From Opitutia bacterium (GTDB lineage: Bacteria; Verrucomicrobiota; Verrucomicrobiia; Opitutales; Opitutaceae), in NCBI GenBank assembly GCA_016217545.1, contig JACRHT010000016.1, positions 372,001 through 436,000 of the forward strand: a stretch of 64,000 bases of DNA, in the 5' to 3' direction. Positions 17,711 through 26,876 of the stretch are shown here, in pieces. Made by a program: the position numbers and the translations under genes. Numbering within the stretch: position 1 is the first letter of the stretch; each line of letters begins with the position of its first letter. The notes beneath the pieces are model-generated. The model was not told the origin of the DNA, did no database searches, and saw only the letters and a program-made list of their open reading frames with translations.

Positions 17711-19219
17711 TCAGACGCGAAGGCCCTGTGCGAGGTGGTAGTAGACCTCGTTGTTGCGGAGGTCTTGCTTCAGCTGCGGGAGCGTCGTGTCGGCGTTGAT
17801 GTGGACCGTCTCGATTCCCGCGATGGTGGCGAAGTCTTCGAGCATTTCACTCGTGACGACATAGCTGTAGCCGGTGTGATGCGCACCGCCGGCGTAGATC
17901 CACGCCGCGCAGGCGGTCTTGAAGTCGGGTTTGCATTCCCAGACGGCGCGGGCGACGGGGAGTTTGGGGAGCTTCGGCGTCTTGACGGCTTTGACTTCGT
18001 TGACGACGAGGCGGAAGCGGTTGCCGAGGTCGACGAGGCAGGCGTTGAGCGCCTCGCCGGCCGGAGCGTCGAAGGTGAAGCGCACCGGGTCCTCTTTGCC
18101 GCCGATGCCGAGCGGATGGATTTCGACGGCGGGTTTTCCGGCGGCGATCGACGGACAGATCTCGAGCATGTGCGCGCCGAGGACCTGGTGGCCTTTGGGC
18201 GAGAGATGGTAGGTGTAGTCCTCCATGAAGGAGGTTTGCTTGCCACCGGCCATGACCTTCATCGCGCGAACGAGCGCGGCGGTCTTCCAATCGCCTTCGC
18301 CGCCGAAGCCGTAACCGGCGCCCATCAGACGCTGCGTGGCCATGCCGGGGAGTTGGCGCAGGCCGTGAAGGTCCTCGAACGTGTCGGTGAAGGCCTTGGC
18401 GCCAACCTCGGAAAGGAATCCGCTCATGCCGAGTTCCAGACGCGCGCTGTAGCGGAGTTCGTCGTGACGCTTGCCGCCCTTCTTGAGCGCGGGAACGACG
18501 GCGTAGAGCTTCTCGTAATCGGCGCAGAGCGCGTCGATATCGGCGTCGCTGACGGCGTTCACCTTGGCGACGAGGTCGCCCACACCGTAGGTGTTCACTT
18601 CAAAACCAAAACGGATTTCGCTGCCGACCTTGTCGCCCTCGGTGACGGCGACGTAGCGCATGTTATCGCCAAAGCGCACGACCTTGGCGCCCTGCCAATC
18701 GTGCCAGGCGTGCGCGGCGCGCATCCAGACACCGATGCGGTCCTGAACTTCGCTGTCGGACCAGTGGCCGACGACGACCTTGCGGCCGAGACGCAGGCGC
18801 GTGTGGATGAACCCGGCTTCGCGGTCGCCGTGGGCGGCCTGGTTGAGGTTCATGAAGTCCATGTCGATCGTCGACCACGGTAGGTCGCGATTGAACTGGG
18901 TGTGGAGGTGCAGGAACGGCTTCTTGAGCTGGGTGAGGCCGCGAATCCACATCTTCGACGGCGAGAAGGTGTGCATCCAGAGGACGAGACCGGCGCAGTT
19001 GGCGTCGGCGTTCGCCTCGACGCAGACCTTGGCAATCTGGTCGGCGTCCACGAGGAGCGCCTTGAACTTCAGCGGAAGCGGGAGCCGCTTGGACTTCACG
19101 AGGCCGTCGACGACGGCTTGGGCGTTGGCGGCGACCTGCTTCAGCGGGCCGGGACCGTAAAGGTGCTGCGAACCGCAGACGAACCAGATTTCAGGAGTGG
19201 AGAGATTGACGACGGACAT
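17711..19219 (-). CDS. araA: L-arabinose isomerase AraA
   Basis: A 502-residue enzyme (E. coli AraA has 500) that converts L-arabinose to L-ribulose in the cytoplasm. The N-terminus [14 protein letters not shown] is diagnostic. The four expected metal ligands are present: Glu in [12 protein letters not shown], Glu in [10 protein letters not shown], His in [10 protein letters not shown] and His in [10 protein letters not shown]. The start at 19219 puts the homologous Glu-Ile-Trp about ten residues in, as in the family. It is the second gene of the ara operon, after araB. Confidence 0.97.
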   Translation of the reverse strand: MSVVNLSTPEIWFVCGSQHLYGPGPLKQVAANAQAVVDGLVKSKRLPLPLKFKALLVDADQIAKVCVEANADANCAGLVLWMHTFSPSKMWIRGLTQLKKPFLHLHTQFNRDLPWSTIDMDFMNLNQAAHGDREAGFIHTRLRLGRKVVVGHWSDSEVQDRIGVWMRAAHAWHDWQGAKVVRFGDNMRYVAVTEGDKVGSEIRFGFEVNTYGVGDLVAKVNAVSDADIDALCADYEKLYAVVPALKKGGKRHDELRYSARLELGMSGFLSEVGAKAFTDTFEDLHGLRQLPGMATQRLMGAGYGFGGEGDWKTAALVRAMKVMAGGKQTSFMEDYTYHLSPKGHQVLGAHMLEICPSIAAGKPAVEIHPLGIGGKEDPVRFTFDAPAGEALNACLVDLGNRFRLVVNEVKAVKTPKLPKLPVARAVWECKPDFKTACAAWIYAGGAHHTGYSYVVTSEMLEDFATIAGIETVHINADTTLPQLKQDLRNNEVYYHLAQGLRV

Positions 19220-19305
19220 GGTGGAAAAGTTGAGAGATGAGGGACGAGAATTGAGAACGGACGAGCCGGCCGGTTGACAACTGGCCGCACGGCCGACGAG
19301 CAGGG

Positions 19306-20976
19306 CTACTTCGCCGCGGATTCCTTGATCGCGAGCAACTCCTTCATCACGCCGGAGAGATCGGCGGACTTGTTTTTGCCGCCGAAGCTGTCGTGCAGCT
19401 GGCGGTAGAGCGCGTAGAGCTGGTCGTAAGTCTTCTGGGCGGGCTTGCGCGGCTTGTAGGCGACCTTCTTGAGCGACGTCATCTTGCGCTGCGCCGTCGG
19501 GAAATCCGCATGCACGCCCGCGAGCACCGCAGCGCTGACAGCCGAGCCGAGCGCGCAGGCTTGCGACGAACCGGCCACGAGCATCGTGCAACCGGTGATG
19601 TCCGCGTAGATCTGCATCAGCAGCGGGTTTTTCTCCGCGATGCCGCCGGCGCAGACGACGCGATCGATCGGCACGCCGTATTCCTTGATGCGCTCGATGA
19701 TCGCACGCGCGCCAAACGCCGTGGCCTCGATGAGCGCGCGATAGATTTCCGCCTGCGTTGTCGCGAGCGTCTGGCCAAGCAGCAGTCCGGTCAGACGCTG
19801 GTCGACGAGGATAGTGCGGTTGCCATTGTTCCAATCGAGCGCGAGCAGGCCGCTCTGGCCCGGCGCGAGCTTCGCGGCGTCGGCGGTGAGGGCGGCGTGG
19901 AGCTTCGCGTCCTTCAGCACGCCCTCGACATACCATTTGAAAATGTCGCCCACGGCGGACTGCCCCGCCTCGATGCCGTAGTAGCCGGGCAAAATCGCGC
20001 CTTTCACGATGCCGCAGATGCCCGGAATGTCCGGCACGGTCTTCGCCGCCGACACGACGCCGCAATCGCACGTCGAGGTGCCGATGACCTTCACGAGCGT
20101 GCCTTCGCGCACGCCGCTGCCGATGGCGCCGTAGTGGACATCCATCTCGCCGATCGCGATCGGAATGCCGGCGGGCAGCCCGAGGATCTTTGCCGACTCC
20201 GGCGAGAGCTGCCCCGCGGACTCGGTGGCGTCGTAGGCTTTTTCGTAGAGTCGGTCGCGCAGATCGGCGAGGCGCGGGTCGAGCAACGCGAGAAATTCCT
20301 TGTCGGGCAAACCGCCCCAGTCTTCCGCGTAGAGCGCCTTGTGTCCGGCCATGCACACGCCGCGCTTGATCGCCTTCGGGTCAACGACGCCGGCGAGCAC
20401 GCTCGGAATCCAGTCCGCCAGCTCGACCCAGGAATACGCCGCGGCGAACACCTTGGGCGCCACGTTCGCGCAATGCCAGATCTTCGCCCAGAACCACTCG
20501 GAGGAATACGTGTTGCCGCACTTCGCGATGAACTGCGGGCGATGCTGCGCGGCGAGTTCGGTGATCTTCGCCGCCTCGCGCCAGCTGGTGTGGTCCTTCC
20601 AGAGCCAGCACTGCGCGTTCAAGTCCTTCGCCCACTTTTTGTCCAGCGCCAGCGGGACGTTCTTCGCATCGACCGGAATCGGGCTGGAGCCGGTCGTGTC
20701 AACGCCGAGGCCGATCACCTGCGCCGCGGAGAACCCGCGCTGCTTCTTCGCCTGTGCCAGCGCGCCGCGCACGGACTTTTCCAAGCCGAACAGATAGTCG
20801 CCGGGATGCTGGCGGGCGACGTTGTGATCGCGCGGATCGAGCAACACGCCCTGCGCGCCGCTCGGGTAGTTCACGACGCAGGAGCCGAACTCCGCACCGT
20901 CGCGACAGCGCACGACGAGCGCGCGAACCGAGTTGGTGCCGTAATCGATGCCGATTGAGAAAACGTCTTTAGCCAT
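19306..20976 (-). CDS. araB: L-ribulokinase AraB
   Basis: A 556-residue FGGY-family kinase phosphorylating L-ribulose. Ribulokinase features: [17 protein letters not shown] at the N-terminus, [54 protein letters not shown], the STCDCG segment, and [20 protein letters not shown] near the C-terminus. It is the first gene of araBAD, divergent from a LacI-family regulator gene with 94 bp between them and a CTTGAC-type palindrome in the gap. The length is normal and I see no defect. Confidence 0.97.
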   Translation of the reverse strand: MAKDVFSIGIDYGTNSVRALVVRCRDGAEFGSCVVNYPSGAQGVLLDPRDHNVARQHPGDYLFGLEKSVRGALAQAKKQRGFSAAQVIGLGVDTTGSSPIPVDAKNVPLALDKKWAKDLNAQCWLWKDHTSWREAAKITELAAQHRPQFIAKCGNTYSSEWFWAKIWHCANVAPKVFAAAYSWVELADWIPSVLAGVVDPKAIKRGVCMAGHKALYAEDWGGLPDKEFLALLDPRLADLRDRLYEKAYDATESAGQLSPESAKILGLPAGIPIAIGEMDVHYGAIGSGVREGTLVKVIGTSTCDCGVVSAAKTVPDIPGICGIVKGAILPGYYGIEAGQSAVGDIFKWYVEGVLKDAKLHAALTADAAKLAPGQSGLLALDWNNGNRTILVDQRLTGLLLGQTLATTQAEIYRALIEATAFGARAIIERIKEYGVPIDRVVCAGGIAEKNPLLMQIYADITGCTMLVAGSSQACALGSAVSAAVLAGVHADFPTAQRKMTSLKKVAYKPRKPAQKTYDQLYALYRQLHDSFGGKNKSADLSGVMKELLAIKESAAK

Positions 20977-21035
20977 GGGGAAAGGACAGCCCCGTCAGCC
21001 TAAATGTCTCACCCTTTCGGGCGATGCCCCGGGCA

Positions 21036-21048
21036 CTTGACCGTCAAG
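21036..21048. promoter_or_regulatory. Candidate LacI-family operator, araB/regulator gap
   Basis: CTTGACCGTCAAG is a near-perfect palindrome (6-bp arms around one C) 23 bp before the regulator ATG and 60 bp before araB. LacI-family regulators usually bind such centrally symmetric sites and control themselves and a divergent operon. The half-sites recur before araF. Confidence 0.6.
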
Positions 21049-21070
21049 CCCCGGCCTCTACCGTCGGTGC

Positions 21071-22138
21071 ATGGGATCGATCACGATGGCCACCCTCGCC
21101 CGCGAACTGAACGTGTCGAAGAACACCGTCTCGCTGGCGTTGCGCCACGATCCGCAGATTCCGCCCGAGACGCGCGCGCGCGTCCACGCCGCCGCGGAAC
21201 GCCTCGGCTACGCACGCAATCCCGTCGTCGCGCACCTGATGTCCGAGCTGCGCAAGCACGCGCAGGGAAAATCCAAGCACACGCTCGCCGTGCTCAATGC
21301 GCACCGCGACCGCGACGCTTTTCGCACGCATCCGACGATCCCCACTTACGTCGCCGGCATCCGCCGCCGCGCGACCGCGCAAGGTTACAGCATCGACGAG
21401 TTTTGGCTGCACGACCCGCAGCTCGACGGCGCGCGACTCAACCGCATCCTCCGCGCCCGGGGCATTCGCGGCGTCATCGTGGTCGGCCTCATGGAGGAAA
21501 ACCGCTTGCCCGAGCGTTTCGCGGGCACATGGAAAGCCCACGCGTGCGTTGTTACCGGCGTGCGCACGCACGAGCCGACGCTTTCGTTCTGCTGTGTCGA
21601 TCACCACGCGCTCGTGCTGCAGGCCTGCGAACGCGCGCTCGCGCTCGGCTACCGACGGCCCGCACTTGTGATCGACGAACGCATCGATCGGCTCGTCGAG
21701 GGACGCTTCACGTCGGGCATGATGATCGGGCAGCAAGGTTTGCCGGCCGCCGACCGCGTCGCGCCCTTCTACGCCGTCGAGGCGGCGCGGCAGGACCCGC
21801 GCGAGTTCTACGCGTGGCTCGAGCGCGAGCGCCCGGACGTGGTTTTCACGCTCTACCGCTTCGTCCGCCGCTTGATAGAGGCGCGTGGGCTCAAGGTGCC
21901 GCGCGATCTCGGCCTGCTCCAGCTCGAGCGCCGCGCCGAGGACCGCGATTGGGCGGGCATGGACCAACACAACGACCGCACGGGAGAGGCGGCCGTCGAC
22001 ATGGTGATCAGCCACCTGCACAACAACGAGTGCGGCGTGCCGGAGTTCCCGCGCGCGACGCTCATCGGCGCCTCATGGCAGACGGGAAAGACGTTGCGCC
22101 GCGTCACGAAGCGCGCCGGCGCGGCGGCGGTGCGCTAG
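21071..22138 (+). CDS. LacI-family transcriptional regulator of arabinose genes
   Basis: A 355-residue regulator. The N-terminal helix-turn-helix is clear (TMATLARELNVSKNTVSLAL at residues 5-24, with the following RVHAAAERLGYARNPV hinge region). The rest is a periplasmic-binding-like ligand domain (RGIRGVIVVGLMEEN, LGYRRPALVIDERID). It is divergent from araBAD, so it likely senses arabinose or a product of it. The putative operator at 21036-21048 supports autoregulation and control of ara genes. It ends convergently with the symporter gene, their stop codons overlapping. Confidence 0.85.
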   Translation: MGSITMATLARELNVSKNTVSLALRHDPQIPPETRARVHAAAERLGYARNPVVAHLMSELRKHAQGKSKHTLAVLNAHRDRDAFRTHPTIPTYVAGIRRRATAQGYSIDEFWLHDPQLDGARLNRILRARGIRGVIVVGLMEENRLPERFAGTWKAHACVVTGVRTHEPTLSFCCVDHHALVLQACERALALGYRRPALVIDERIDRLVEGRFTSGMMIGQQGLPAADRVAPFYAVEAARQDPREFYAWLERERPDVVFTLYRFVRRLIEARGLKVPRDLGLLQLERRAEDRDWAGMDQHNDRTGEAAVDMVISHLHNNECGVPEFPRATLIGASWQTGKTLRRVTKRAGAAAVR

Positions 22139-23433
22139 CGTTTCTCCTCGGCGGGCGGCGGCGCGTCGTCCGGCGGGCGCTTATGCCAGAAGTTCGCGAG
22201 GATCGAGCCGGAGATGTTCATCCACGGGCTGAAGATTGCCGGCGCCAAGCCGACCGTGCCGAGCTTGCCCATCGCGCCCGCCAGGCCGGACGCCATGCCG
22301 CCATTCTGCAGGCCGACTTCGAACGCCACCGAGCGCGCTGAGCTTTTATCGAGGCCCGCCGCGCGACTCAGCCAGTAGCCGAAAAAGTAGCCGGCCGCGT
22401 TGTGAATCACTGAGGCAATGAAGAGCAGCGCGCCAACCTTCAGGAGGTTGTCGCGGCCGGCCGCGGTCGTGACGGTCGTGAAGTAAACAATGCCCGCCAT
22501 CGAGAACAGCGGCATCAAGCCATCGAGTTTCGGCAGCAGGCGCGTGAGTTGATGGTAAGCGACGCCGACCGGGATGGCGGTGAGCAGGAAGCCGGCAAGC
22601 TCGAGCGCAAGTTGCGCGGTGGCGGGCCACGCCGTGACCGCCGGGGCGTCGTGCACGACGAAGATCCCGATGACCGCCGCGCCCGCGGCGAGTTGCGCGA
22701 CGACCCACCGCCGGTAGCTCGCCGGCGTAACGTGCTTCAGGTGGTCGTGAATGAGCGCCGCCGCGATCGGCACGATGACGATCTTGATGATCTCGATCAT
22801 CATGTTGAGGAACTTCACCTCGACCAGCGTGCCCGCCAGCAGCTTCATCAGCAGCGGCGTCATGAACGGCGCCACGAGCGTCGTGATCGCGGTGACGGTG
22901 ACCGACAACACGAGATTCGAGCGTGCGAGATACGCCATGACATTCGACGCGAGCCCGCTCGAGCACGAGCCGATGAGAATGATGCCGGCGGCAATTTCCG
23001 GTGGGAACGCGAAGAGCTTCGTGAGACCGAAGCCCACGAGCGGCATCACGGAAAAATGGCAAATGATGCCGACGAGCACACCGCGCGGCGTTTTCACGAC
23101 GCCCGAGAAATCGTGCAGGCTCATCTGCGTGCCCATGCCGAACATCACCGTTTGGATGACGAGAAGGATGAGCCACTTGTTGCGCAGATCGAAGTCGCCG
23201 ACCTTCAGAAACGCCGACGGGAAAATCATCGCCGCCACAACCGCGGTGACGATCCACGCCGTGAACTGATAGCCTTTGAGCGACGGCACGGCGCCGAGGC
23301 CGATGGCGAGCGACGCCGTTGCGACGACGGCCGCCGCCGACCACACCGACGTCAGGCCGAGCGCCAGACCGGCGAGCAGGGCGAGCGCAGCGGCCGCAGC
23401 AAGGCCAAGACAGAGTTTGCGGAAAGCGAGCAT
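22135..23433 (-). CDS. Bile acid:sodium symporter (SBF)-like carrier
   Basis: A 432-residue integral membrane protein with about ten to eleven hydrophobic segments and the SBF/BASS-type features TQMSLHDFSGVVKTPRG, PLVGFGLTKLF, IILIGSCSSGLASNVMAYLA and EVGLQNGGMASGLA (the sodium-site crossover regions). The family transports organic acids, often with Na+. It is the last gene of the twelve-gene minus-strand unit, next to an acid-sugar kinase and a RuBisCO-like gene, so uptake of a sugar acid such as an aldonate is a reasonable guess, not a demonstrated role. Its ATG at 23433 is followed upstream by a hairpin. Confidence 0.8.
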   Translation of the reverse strand: MLAFRKLCLGLAAAAALALLAGLALGLTSVWSAAAVVATASLAIGLGAVPSLKGYQFTAWIVTAVVAAMIFPSAFLKVGDFDLRNKWLILLVIQTVMFGMGTQMSLHDFSGVVKTPRGVLVGIICHFSVMPLVGFGLTKLFAFPPEIAAGIILIGSCSSGLASNVMAYLARSNLVLSVTVTAITTLVAPFMTPLLMKLLAGTLVEVKFLNMMIEIIKIVIVPIAAALIHDHLKHVTPASYRRWVVAQLAAGAAVIGIFVVHDAPAVTAWPATAQLALELAGFLLTAIPVGVAYHQLTRLLPKLDGLMPLFSMAGIVYFTTVTTAAGRDNLLKVGALLFIASVIHNAAGYFFGYWLSRAAGLDKSSARSVAFEVGLQNGGMASGLAGAMGKLGTVGLAPAIFSPWMNISGSILANFWHKRPPDDAPPPAEEKR

Positions 23434-23457
23434 GGGGTATGGGAAAATTGGGGTGGC

Positions 23458-23474
23458 GCAGGCGTCTCGCCTGC
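23458..23474. repeat. GCAGGC hairpin upstream of the symporter gene
   Basis: GCAGGCG-TCT-CGCCTGC, a perfect 7-bp stem in the 68-bp gap between the racemase-like gene and the symporter gene. It shares its frame (GCGCAGGC...GCCTGCCTC) with the hairpin after araF at 5437-5453. Confidence 0.7.
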
Positions 23475-23501
23475 CTCGTTGACGCGGGCGGAACGCTGGC
23501 G

Positions 23502-24164
23502 CTACGTCAGCAGCTTCGCGAGGTGCGCGATCGCGAGCGGCGGACTGGCGAGAATCGGGATGCGACGATCCTCCGGCGCGAGCGTGTCGACCACGCGCGC
23601 CATCGAGGCCTGCGCCAGCACGATCACGTCGACTTGCGCCACGAGCTGCCGCAACGCGGCGGAGACGAGCGCGTCGTGCTTCGCGGCGTCGCCGGACATC
23701 AGCGCTTCGAAGGCGCCTTCGACGAGCACCGCGGTGAGTTCGATGTTCTTGCCCGCGGCGGCGGCGCGACGCTGGACGAGATCCTTGGTCGGATTGAGCG
23801 TGGTCGGCAGCGTCGCGATGACACCGATGCGTTTGCCCGTTTGCACCGCTTGATCGGCCATCGGCTGGTCCACACGGAGCACCGGCACCGCCGAGAACGC
23901 CGCCGACGCCTCGACCGCCGGCCCGATTGACGAGCACGTGACGAGCACGTAGTCGGCGCCGCCCGCCTCGGCGGAAGTGATGTAAGCCTGCACGCGGCGC
24001 GCAATGTCCGCCGTGAGACTGCCCTTCGCGCCGATGGCGCGGACGAGGCTGTCGTCGACGATGTTGAACGTGTCGACGTTCGGCAGCTGCGCCTTGCAAA
24101 GCTGCTGGAAGACCGGGACGAGCGTCGCGGAAGTGTGGACGAGAGCGAGCGTCTTGCGTTTCAT
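23502..24164 (-). CDS. Asp/Glu racemase-like protein with a single catalytic Cys
   Basis: A 220-residue protein of the aspartate/glutamate/hydantoin racemase superfamily: ALVHTSATLVPVF at the start, VLVTCSSIGPAVE with Cys77 in the first catalytic position, and GVIATLPTTLNPT. At the second position, where racemases have a second Cys, the sequence is VIVLAQASMARVV, with no Cys. A two-base racemization is therefore doubtful; single-Cys members of the wider family include decarboxylases and isomerases. It lies 8 bp after the DUF1537 kinase gene in the presumed apionate-type block, so it may act on a sugar acid. No specific reaction can be assigned. Confidence 0.75.
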   Translation of the reverse strand: MKRKTLALVHTSATLVPVFQQLCKAQLPNVDTFNIVDDSLVRAIGAKGSLTADIARRVQAYITSAEAGGADYVLVTCSSIGPAVEASAAFSAVPVLRVDQPMADQAVQTGKRIGVIATLPTTLNPTKDLVQRRAAAAGKNIELTAVLVEGAFEALMSGDAAKHDALVSAALRQLVAQVDVIVLAQASMARVVDTLAPEDRRIPILASPPLAIAHLAKLLT

Positions 24165-24172
24165 GGGAAAAT

Positions 24173-25483
24173 TCAGAGCGCGCCGCGTTGCACGGCGCCG
24201 AAGTAGTCAGGCGCACCGACCTGGCCGCCCTTGAAATTCACCTCGAGTCCGTGCACGGCGCGCTGCCTCGAATGCGCGCGGCATAACGGCGCGCCGGGTG
24301 CGAGCGGGGCGACCATTTCGACCGCCTCGATGCCCAGCGCGCGCGCGGCGTAACTCGAAGTGTCGCCACCCGCGACGAGCACGCGCGGGAGCGACTCGGA
24401 CTCGACCAGCGTGCGCGCAATCGTGCCGAGGGCTGTGCCCAGCGTGACGGCGGAGGCGGGCGCGCCGGTTTGCTGCCCGCGCGCGGTGAAGACGAGCGGG
24501 CTCTTGCCGGCGCGCAGCGCAGTGCGCGCAGCGGCGATCGCTGGGTCAATCTGCGGCGCCTGCGCATCGAGCGGGATGCCGACGAAGCCGTTGCCCAGCG
24601 CCCAATCGATTTGTCCCGCCGTGACCGGCGAGCAGCTGCCGGAAACCACGAGCAGGCGTTCGACGCGGGCCGCCGGCGCCCACTCGGTGCGCGGCTGCAA
24701 GCTCCCCTGCTCTGCCCAATGCGCGCCAAGCGCCATCTCGACGCCGGACGAGCCGACGGAGAAAACCGGTGCGCCGCCCGTCGCGGAATCAATCAGGCCG
24801 CCGATGCGCGCGAGCTGGCTCGCTTGCATGACGTCGAAGAGGACGACCTCCGCTCCGCCACCGACGATGCGCTCGAGCGCCGCCGCCGCTTCCGTCGCGG
24901 GAAGCTCAACTTTCAGGAGATCGAACAAGCCGATGCGCTTCGCCGTTTGCTTCGCGAGATGCAGGCGCAAATCCGCCTCGTCCGCCGGCGTGACCGGATG
25001 CCGGCTCATCGACGGATGGCGATCGAGTCGGTAGATTTCGCCCGCACTGCCGATGCCCATCCGCGCGAACAGGTTTCCGAAGGCACAATAACGCCCTAGC
25101 GCCGGAGCGCCGACGAGCAGCGGGACGTAGCGCCCGCCGAAGAGTGCAACGCCAACGTCGATCGCGCGTCCGATGCTGCCCACCTTCGGAGATGAGTCGA
25201 AGGTCGAGCACACCTTGTAGTGCACGTGACGCGGGCCGAGTTCACGCAGCGCCGCGAATGCCGGACGCAGCACGGCTTCCATCTCTGTCGGCGGCAACGA
25301 GCGCGTGAGTCCGGCGACGCCGAGGGCGTCGAGCGCGGGCATCGCCGCGAGCCGTTCGCGCGACGGCGGTTCGAGGAAGAGCGCGGTGCGCAGGCCCGCG
25401 CGCGAGAGAAATTCCAGCGCGTCGGTCGACCCGGTGAAGTCGTCGCCGAAATACGCGAGCCGGAGCTGTGCAGGCTTGCCCAT
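24173..25483 (-). CDS. DUF1537 four-carbon-acid-sugar-kinase-family protein, OiaK-like
   Basis: A 436-residue kinase of the DUF1537 family. The N-terminal domain begins LRLAYFGDDFTGSTDALEFL, with HYKVCSTFDSSPKVGSIG, and the C-terminal nucleotide-binding domain has LLVVSGSCSPVTAGQI and VLVAGGDTSSYAAR. Known members phosphorylate D-threonate, D-erythronate, 2-oxo-tetronate or 3-oxo-isoapionate. Its start overlaps the stop of the RuBisCO-like gene by one base (TAATG), so the pair is tightly coupled. Family knowledge links that pairing to 3-oxo-isoapionate kinase (OiaK) and the 4-phosphate transcarboxylase/hydrolase (OiaX). The specificity is inferred from context only. Confidence 0.85.
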   Translation of the reverse strand: MGKPAQLRLAYFGDDFTGSTDALEFLSRAGLRTALFLEPPSRERLAAMPALDALGVAGLTRSLPPTEMEAVLRPAFAALRELGPRHVHYKVCSTFDSSPKVGSIGRAIDVGVALFGGRYVPLLVGAPALGRYCAFGNLFARMGIGSAGEIYRLDRHPSMSRHPVTPADEADLRLHLAKQTAKRIGLFDLLKVELPATEAAAALERIVGGGAEVVLFDVMQASQLARIGGLIDSATGGAPVFSVGSSGVEMALGAHWAEQGSLQPRTEWAPAARVERLLVVSGSCSPVTAGQIDWALGNGFVGIPLDAQAPQIDPAIAAARTALRAGKSPLVFTARGQQTGAPASAVTLGTALGTIARTLVESESLPRVLVAGGDTSSYAARALGIEAVEMVAPLAPGAPLCRAHSRQRAVHGLEVNFKGGQVGAPDYFGAVQRGAL

Positions 25484-26727
25484 TACTTGCTGCCGAATTT
25501 CGCCTGCGACTTTGCGAGCAGTGGATGTATCGCGACCGCTTGCTCGACCGTGAGCCCTGCGACGGCAGCTTCCCACCAGAGCTGTAGCGAGCGCACGCCC
25601 GCTGCGGCACCATCCGGGTGCGCCTGGATGCCGCCACCAGCCATATACAGGAGATCAACAGTCTGCGTGCGCCGCCAGGTCTCGGGCGCCTGGCCGCCCC
25701 ACTGGCCGGAGGAGACCACCGACAACAACGGCTTGCCGAGCGGTTCGCTCGCGCGGCACGACGCGATGGAGCGCACGACCGAATCGTCATTTTCCCAGAA
25801 CTTGTTGGCGATGCCGTTGACGTGGAGTTGGTCGACGCCGGCGAGACGCTGCAGCTTTTGGTAAGCGGGAAATTCGATGCCGAGCAGCGGGTGGCGGTTG
25901 AGCATGCCCCAGCCGTTGCGATGCCCGTGGATGGAGAGCTCGCCGCGATCGCACAGCTTCTTCGTGGCGGCGAGGCCGACGCTGTTGATGCTGATCATTG
26001 CGCACGTGCCGCCGCTCGCGACGACTTTGTCGTAGTGGCGCTGCATCGCATCGAGTTCGTCGGAGATGTTGAAGGCATACATGACCTTCTTGCCGGTGCG
26101 CTGCGCGTGGTCGTTGATCACACGCATGATGGCGTCGACCCGCGCGTCGAACGGCGAGTGCGGCGGATCGGCCATCAGCTCATCGTCCTTCACGAAATCG
26201 ATGCCGGCCTCGACAAGCACGCGGACCATCTCCGCGGTCTGCGCGGGCGAGAGGCCGATGCTGGGCTTGATGATCGTGCCGATGAGCGGCCGGCCCTCGA
26301 CACCGGTGAGACGGCGCGTGCCGGCGATGCCGAACGCCGGACCGCGGAACTTCGCGGCGAACGATGGTGGCACGTCGAAGTCCATCAGCTTGAGGCCGGA
26401 GAACTGCGCGAGTTCGTAGAGATTGCCCTGGAGCGTCGAGACGAGCGTCGGGAGATTCGTGCCGAAGTTCTCGATCGACCACGACACCTTCACCTCGGCG
26501 CGCCGATAACTCGCCGCGGGCGCGCGACCGGTCGGGATCGCCGGCATCGCGACCGTGTCGAGCGGCTTGATCGCCTCCACCCGCGCGGCGAAGCGCTGCT
26601 TCAGCTCTTCGGTCTCGCCGGGCACGGCGACGAAGGTGCCGGACGATTGCTCGCCGGCGAGTGTCGCGGCGGCTTTTTCGACCGGCAGCGCCGTCTCGAT
26701 GAGATAGGTGGCGGTGACTCGCTCCAT
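25483..26727 (-). CDS. RuBisCO-like protein (form IV), OiaX-like candidate
   Basis: A 414-residue RuBisCO-large-subunit-like protein. The start at 26727 matches form IV proteins (MERVTATYLIE). Active-site equivalents visible: Lys154 in KPSIG, the metal-site run Lys180-Asp-Asp182-Glu183 in DFVKDDEL, the HGHRNGWGML His region, Lys in NGIANKFW and the GGGIQAHPDGAAAG loop. So the metal-binding machinery is intact, but loops differ from true CO2-fixing RuBisCO (DPPHSPF after KDDEL). In sequence style and partner (DUF1537 kinase) it fits the RLP that converts 3-oxo-isoapionate 4-phosphate to 3-phosphoglycerate and glycolate. MtnW-type and other RLPs are less likely because no methionine-salvage genes are near. 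Confidence 0.88.
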   Translation of the reverse strand: MERVTATYLIETALPVEKAAATLAGEQSSGTFVAVPGETEELKQRFAARVEAIKPLDTVAMPAIPTGRAPAASYRRAEVKVSWSIENFGTNLPTLVSTLQGNLYELAQFSGLKLMDFDVPPSFAAKFRGPAFGIAGTRRLTGVEGRPLIGTIIKPSIGLSPAQTAEMVRVLVEAGIDFVKDDELMADPPHSPFDARVDAIMRVINDHAQRTGKKVMYAFNISDELDAMQRHYDKVVASGGTCAMISINSVGLAATKKLCDRGELSIHGHRNGWGMLNRHPLLGIEFPAYQKLQRLAGVDQLHVNGIANKFWENDDSVVRSIASCRASEPLGKPLLSVVSSGQWGGQAPETWRRTQTVDLLYMAGGGIQAHPDGAAAGVRSLQLWWEAAVAGLTVEQAVAIHPLLAKSQAKFGSK

Positions 26728-26735
26728 GGATTTTG

Positions 26736-26860
26736 GGTTAACCACGAATGGACACGAATAGACACGAATGAAAACCGGCGGCGTCACGAAAGCTCGCCAC
26801 GTTCAGCCGACTTTCAGCTCTGTGTCTGGATTCGTGTGCATTCGTGTTCATTCGTGGTTT
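26736..26860. repeat. ACACGAAT/ATTCGTGT long inverted repeat
   Basis: Left arm at 26736-26775 with units CCACGAAT-GGACACGAAT-AGACACGAAT, right arm at 26821-26860 with the inverse ending CATTCGTGGTTT. The spacer is about 45 bp. It fills most of the gap between the dehydratase gene and the RuBisCO-like gene. Confidence 0.85.
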
Positions 26861-26876
26861 CTGTCCTGATCGGGTC

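Noticed and set aside
25483-26727. True CO2-fixing RuBisCO
   Set aside because: No small subunit or phosphoribulokinase gene is near, and the loop after the KDDE motif differs from forms I-III; a RuBisCO-like protein fits better.
26736-26860. CRISPR-like array suggested by repeated CACGAAT units
   Set aside because: The units are about 10 bp, are inverted rather than direct across the element, and there are no spacers or cas genes.
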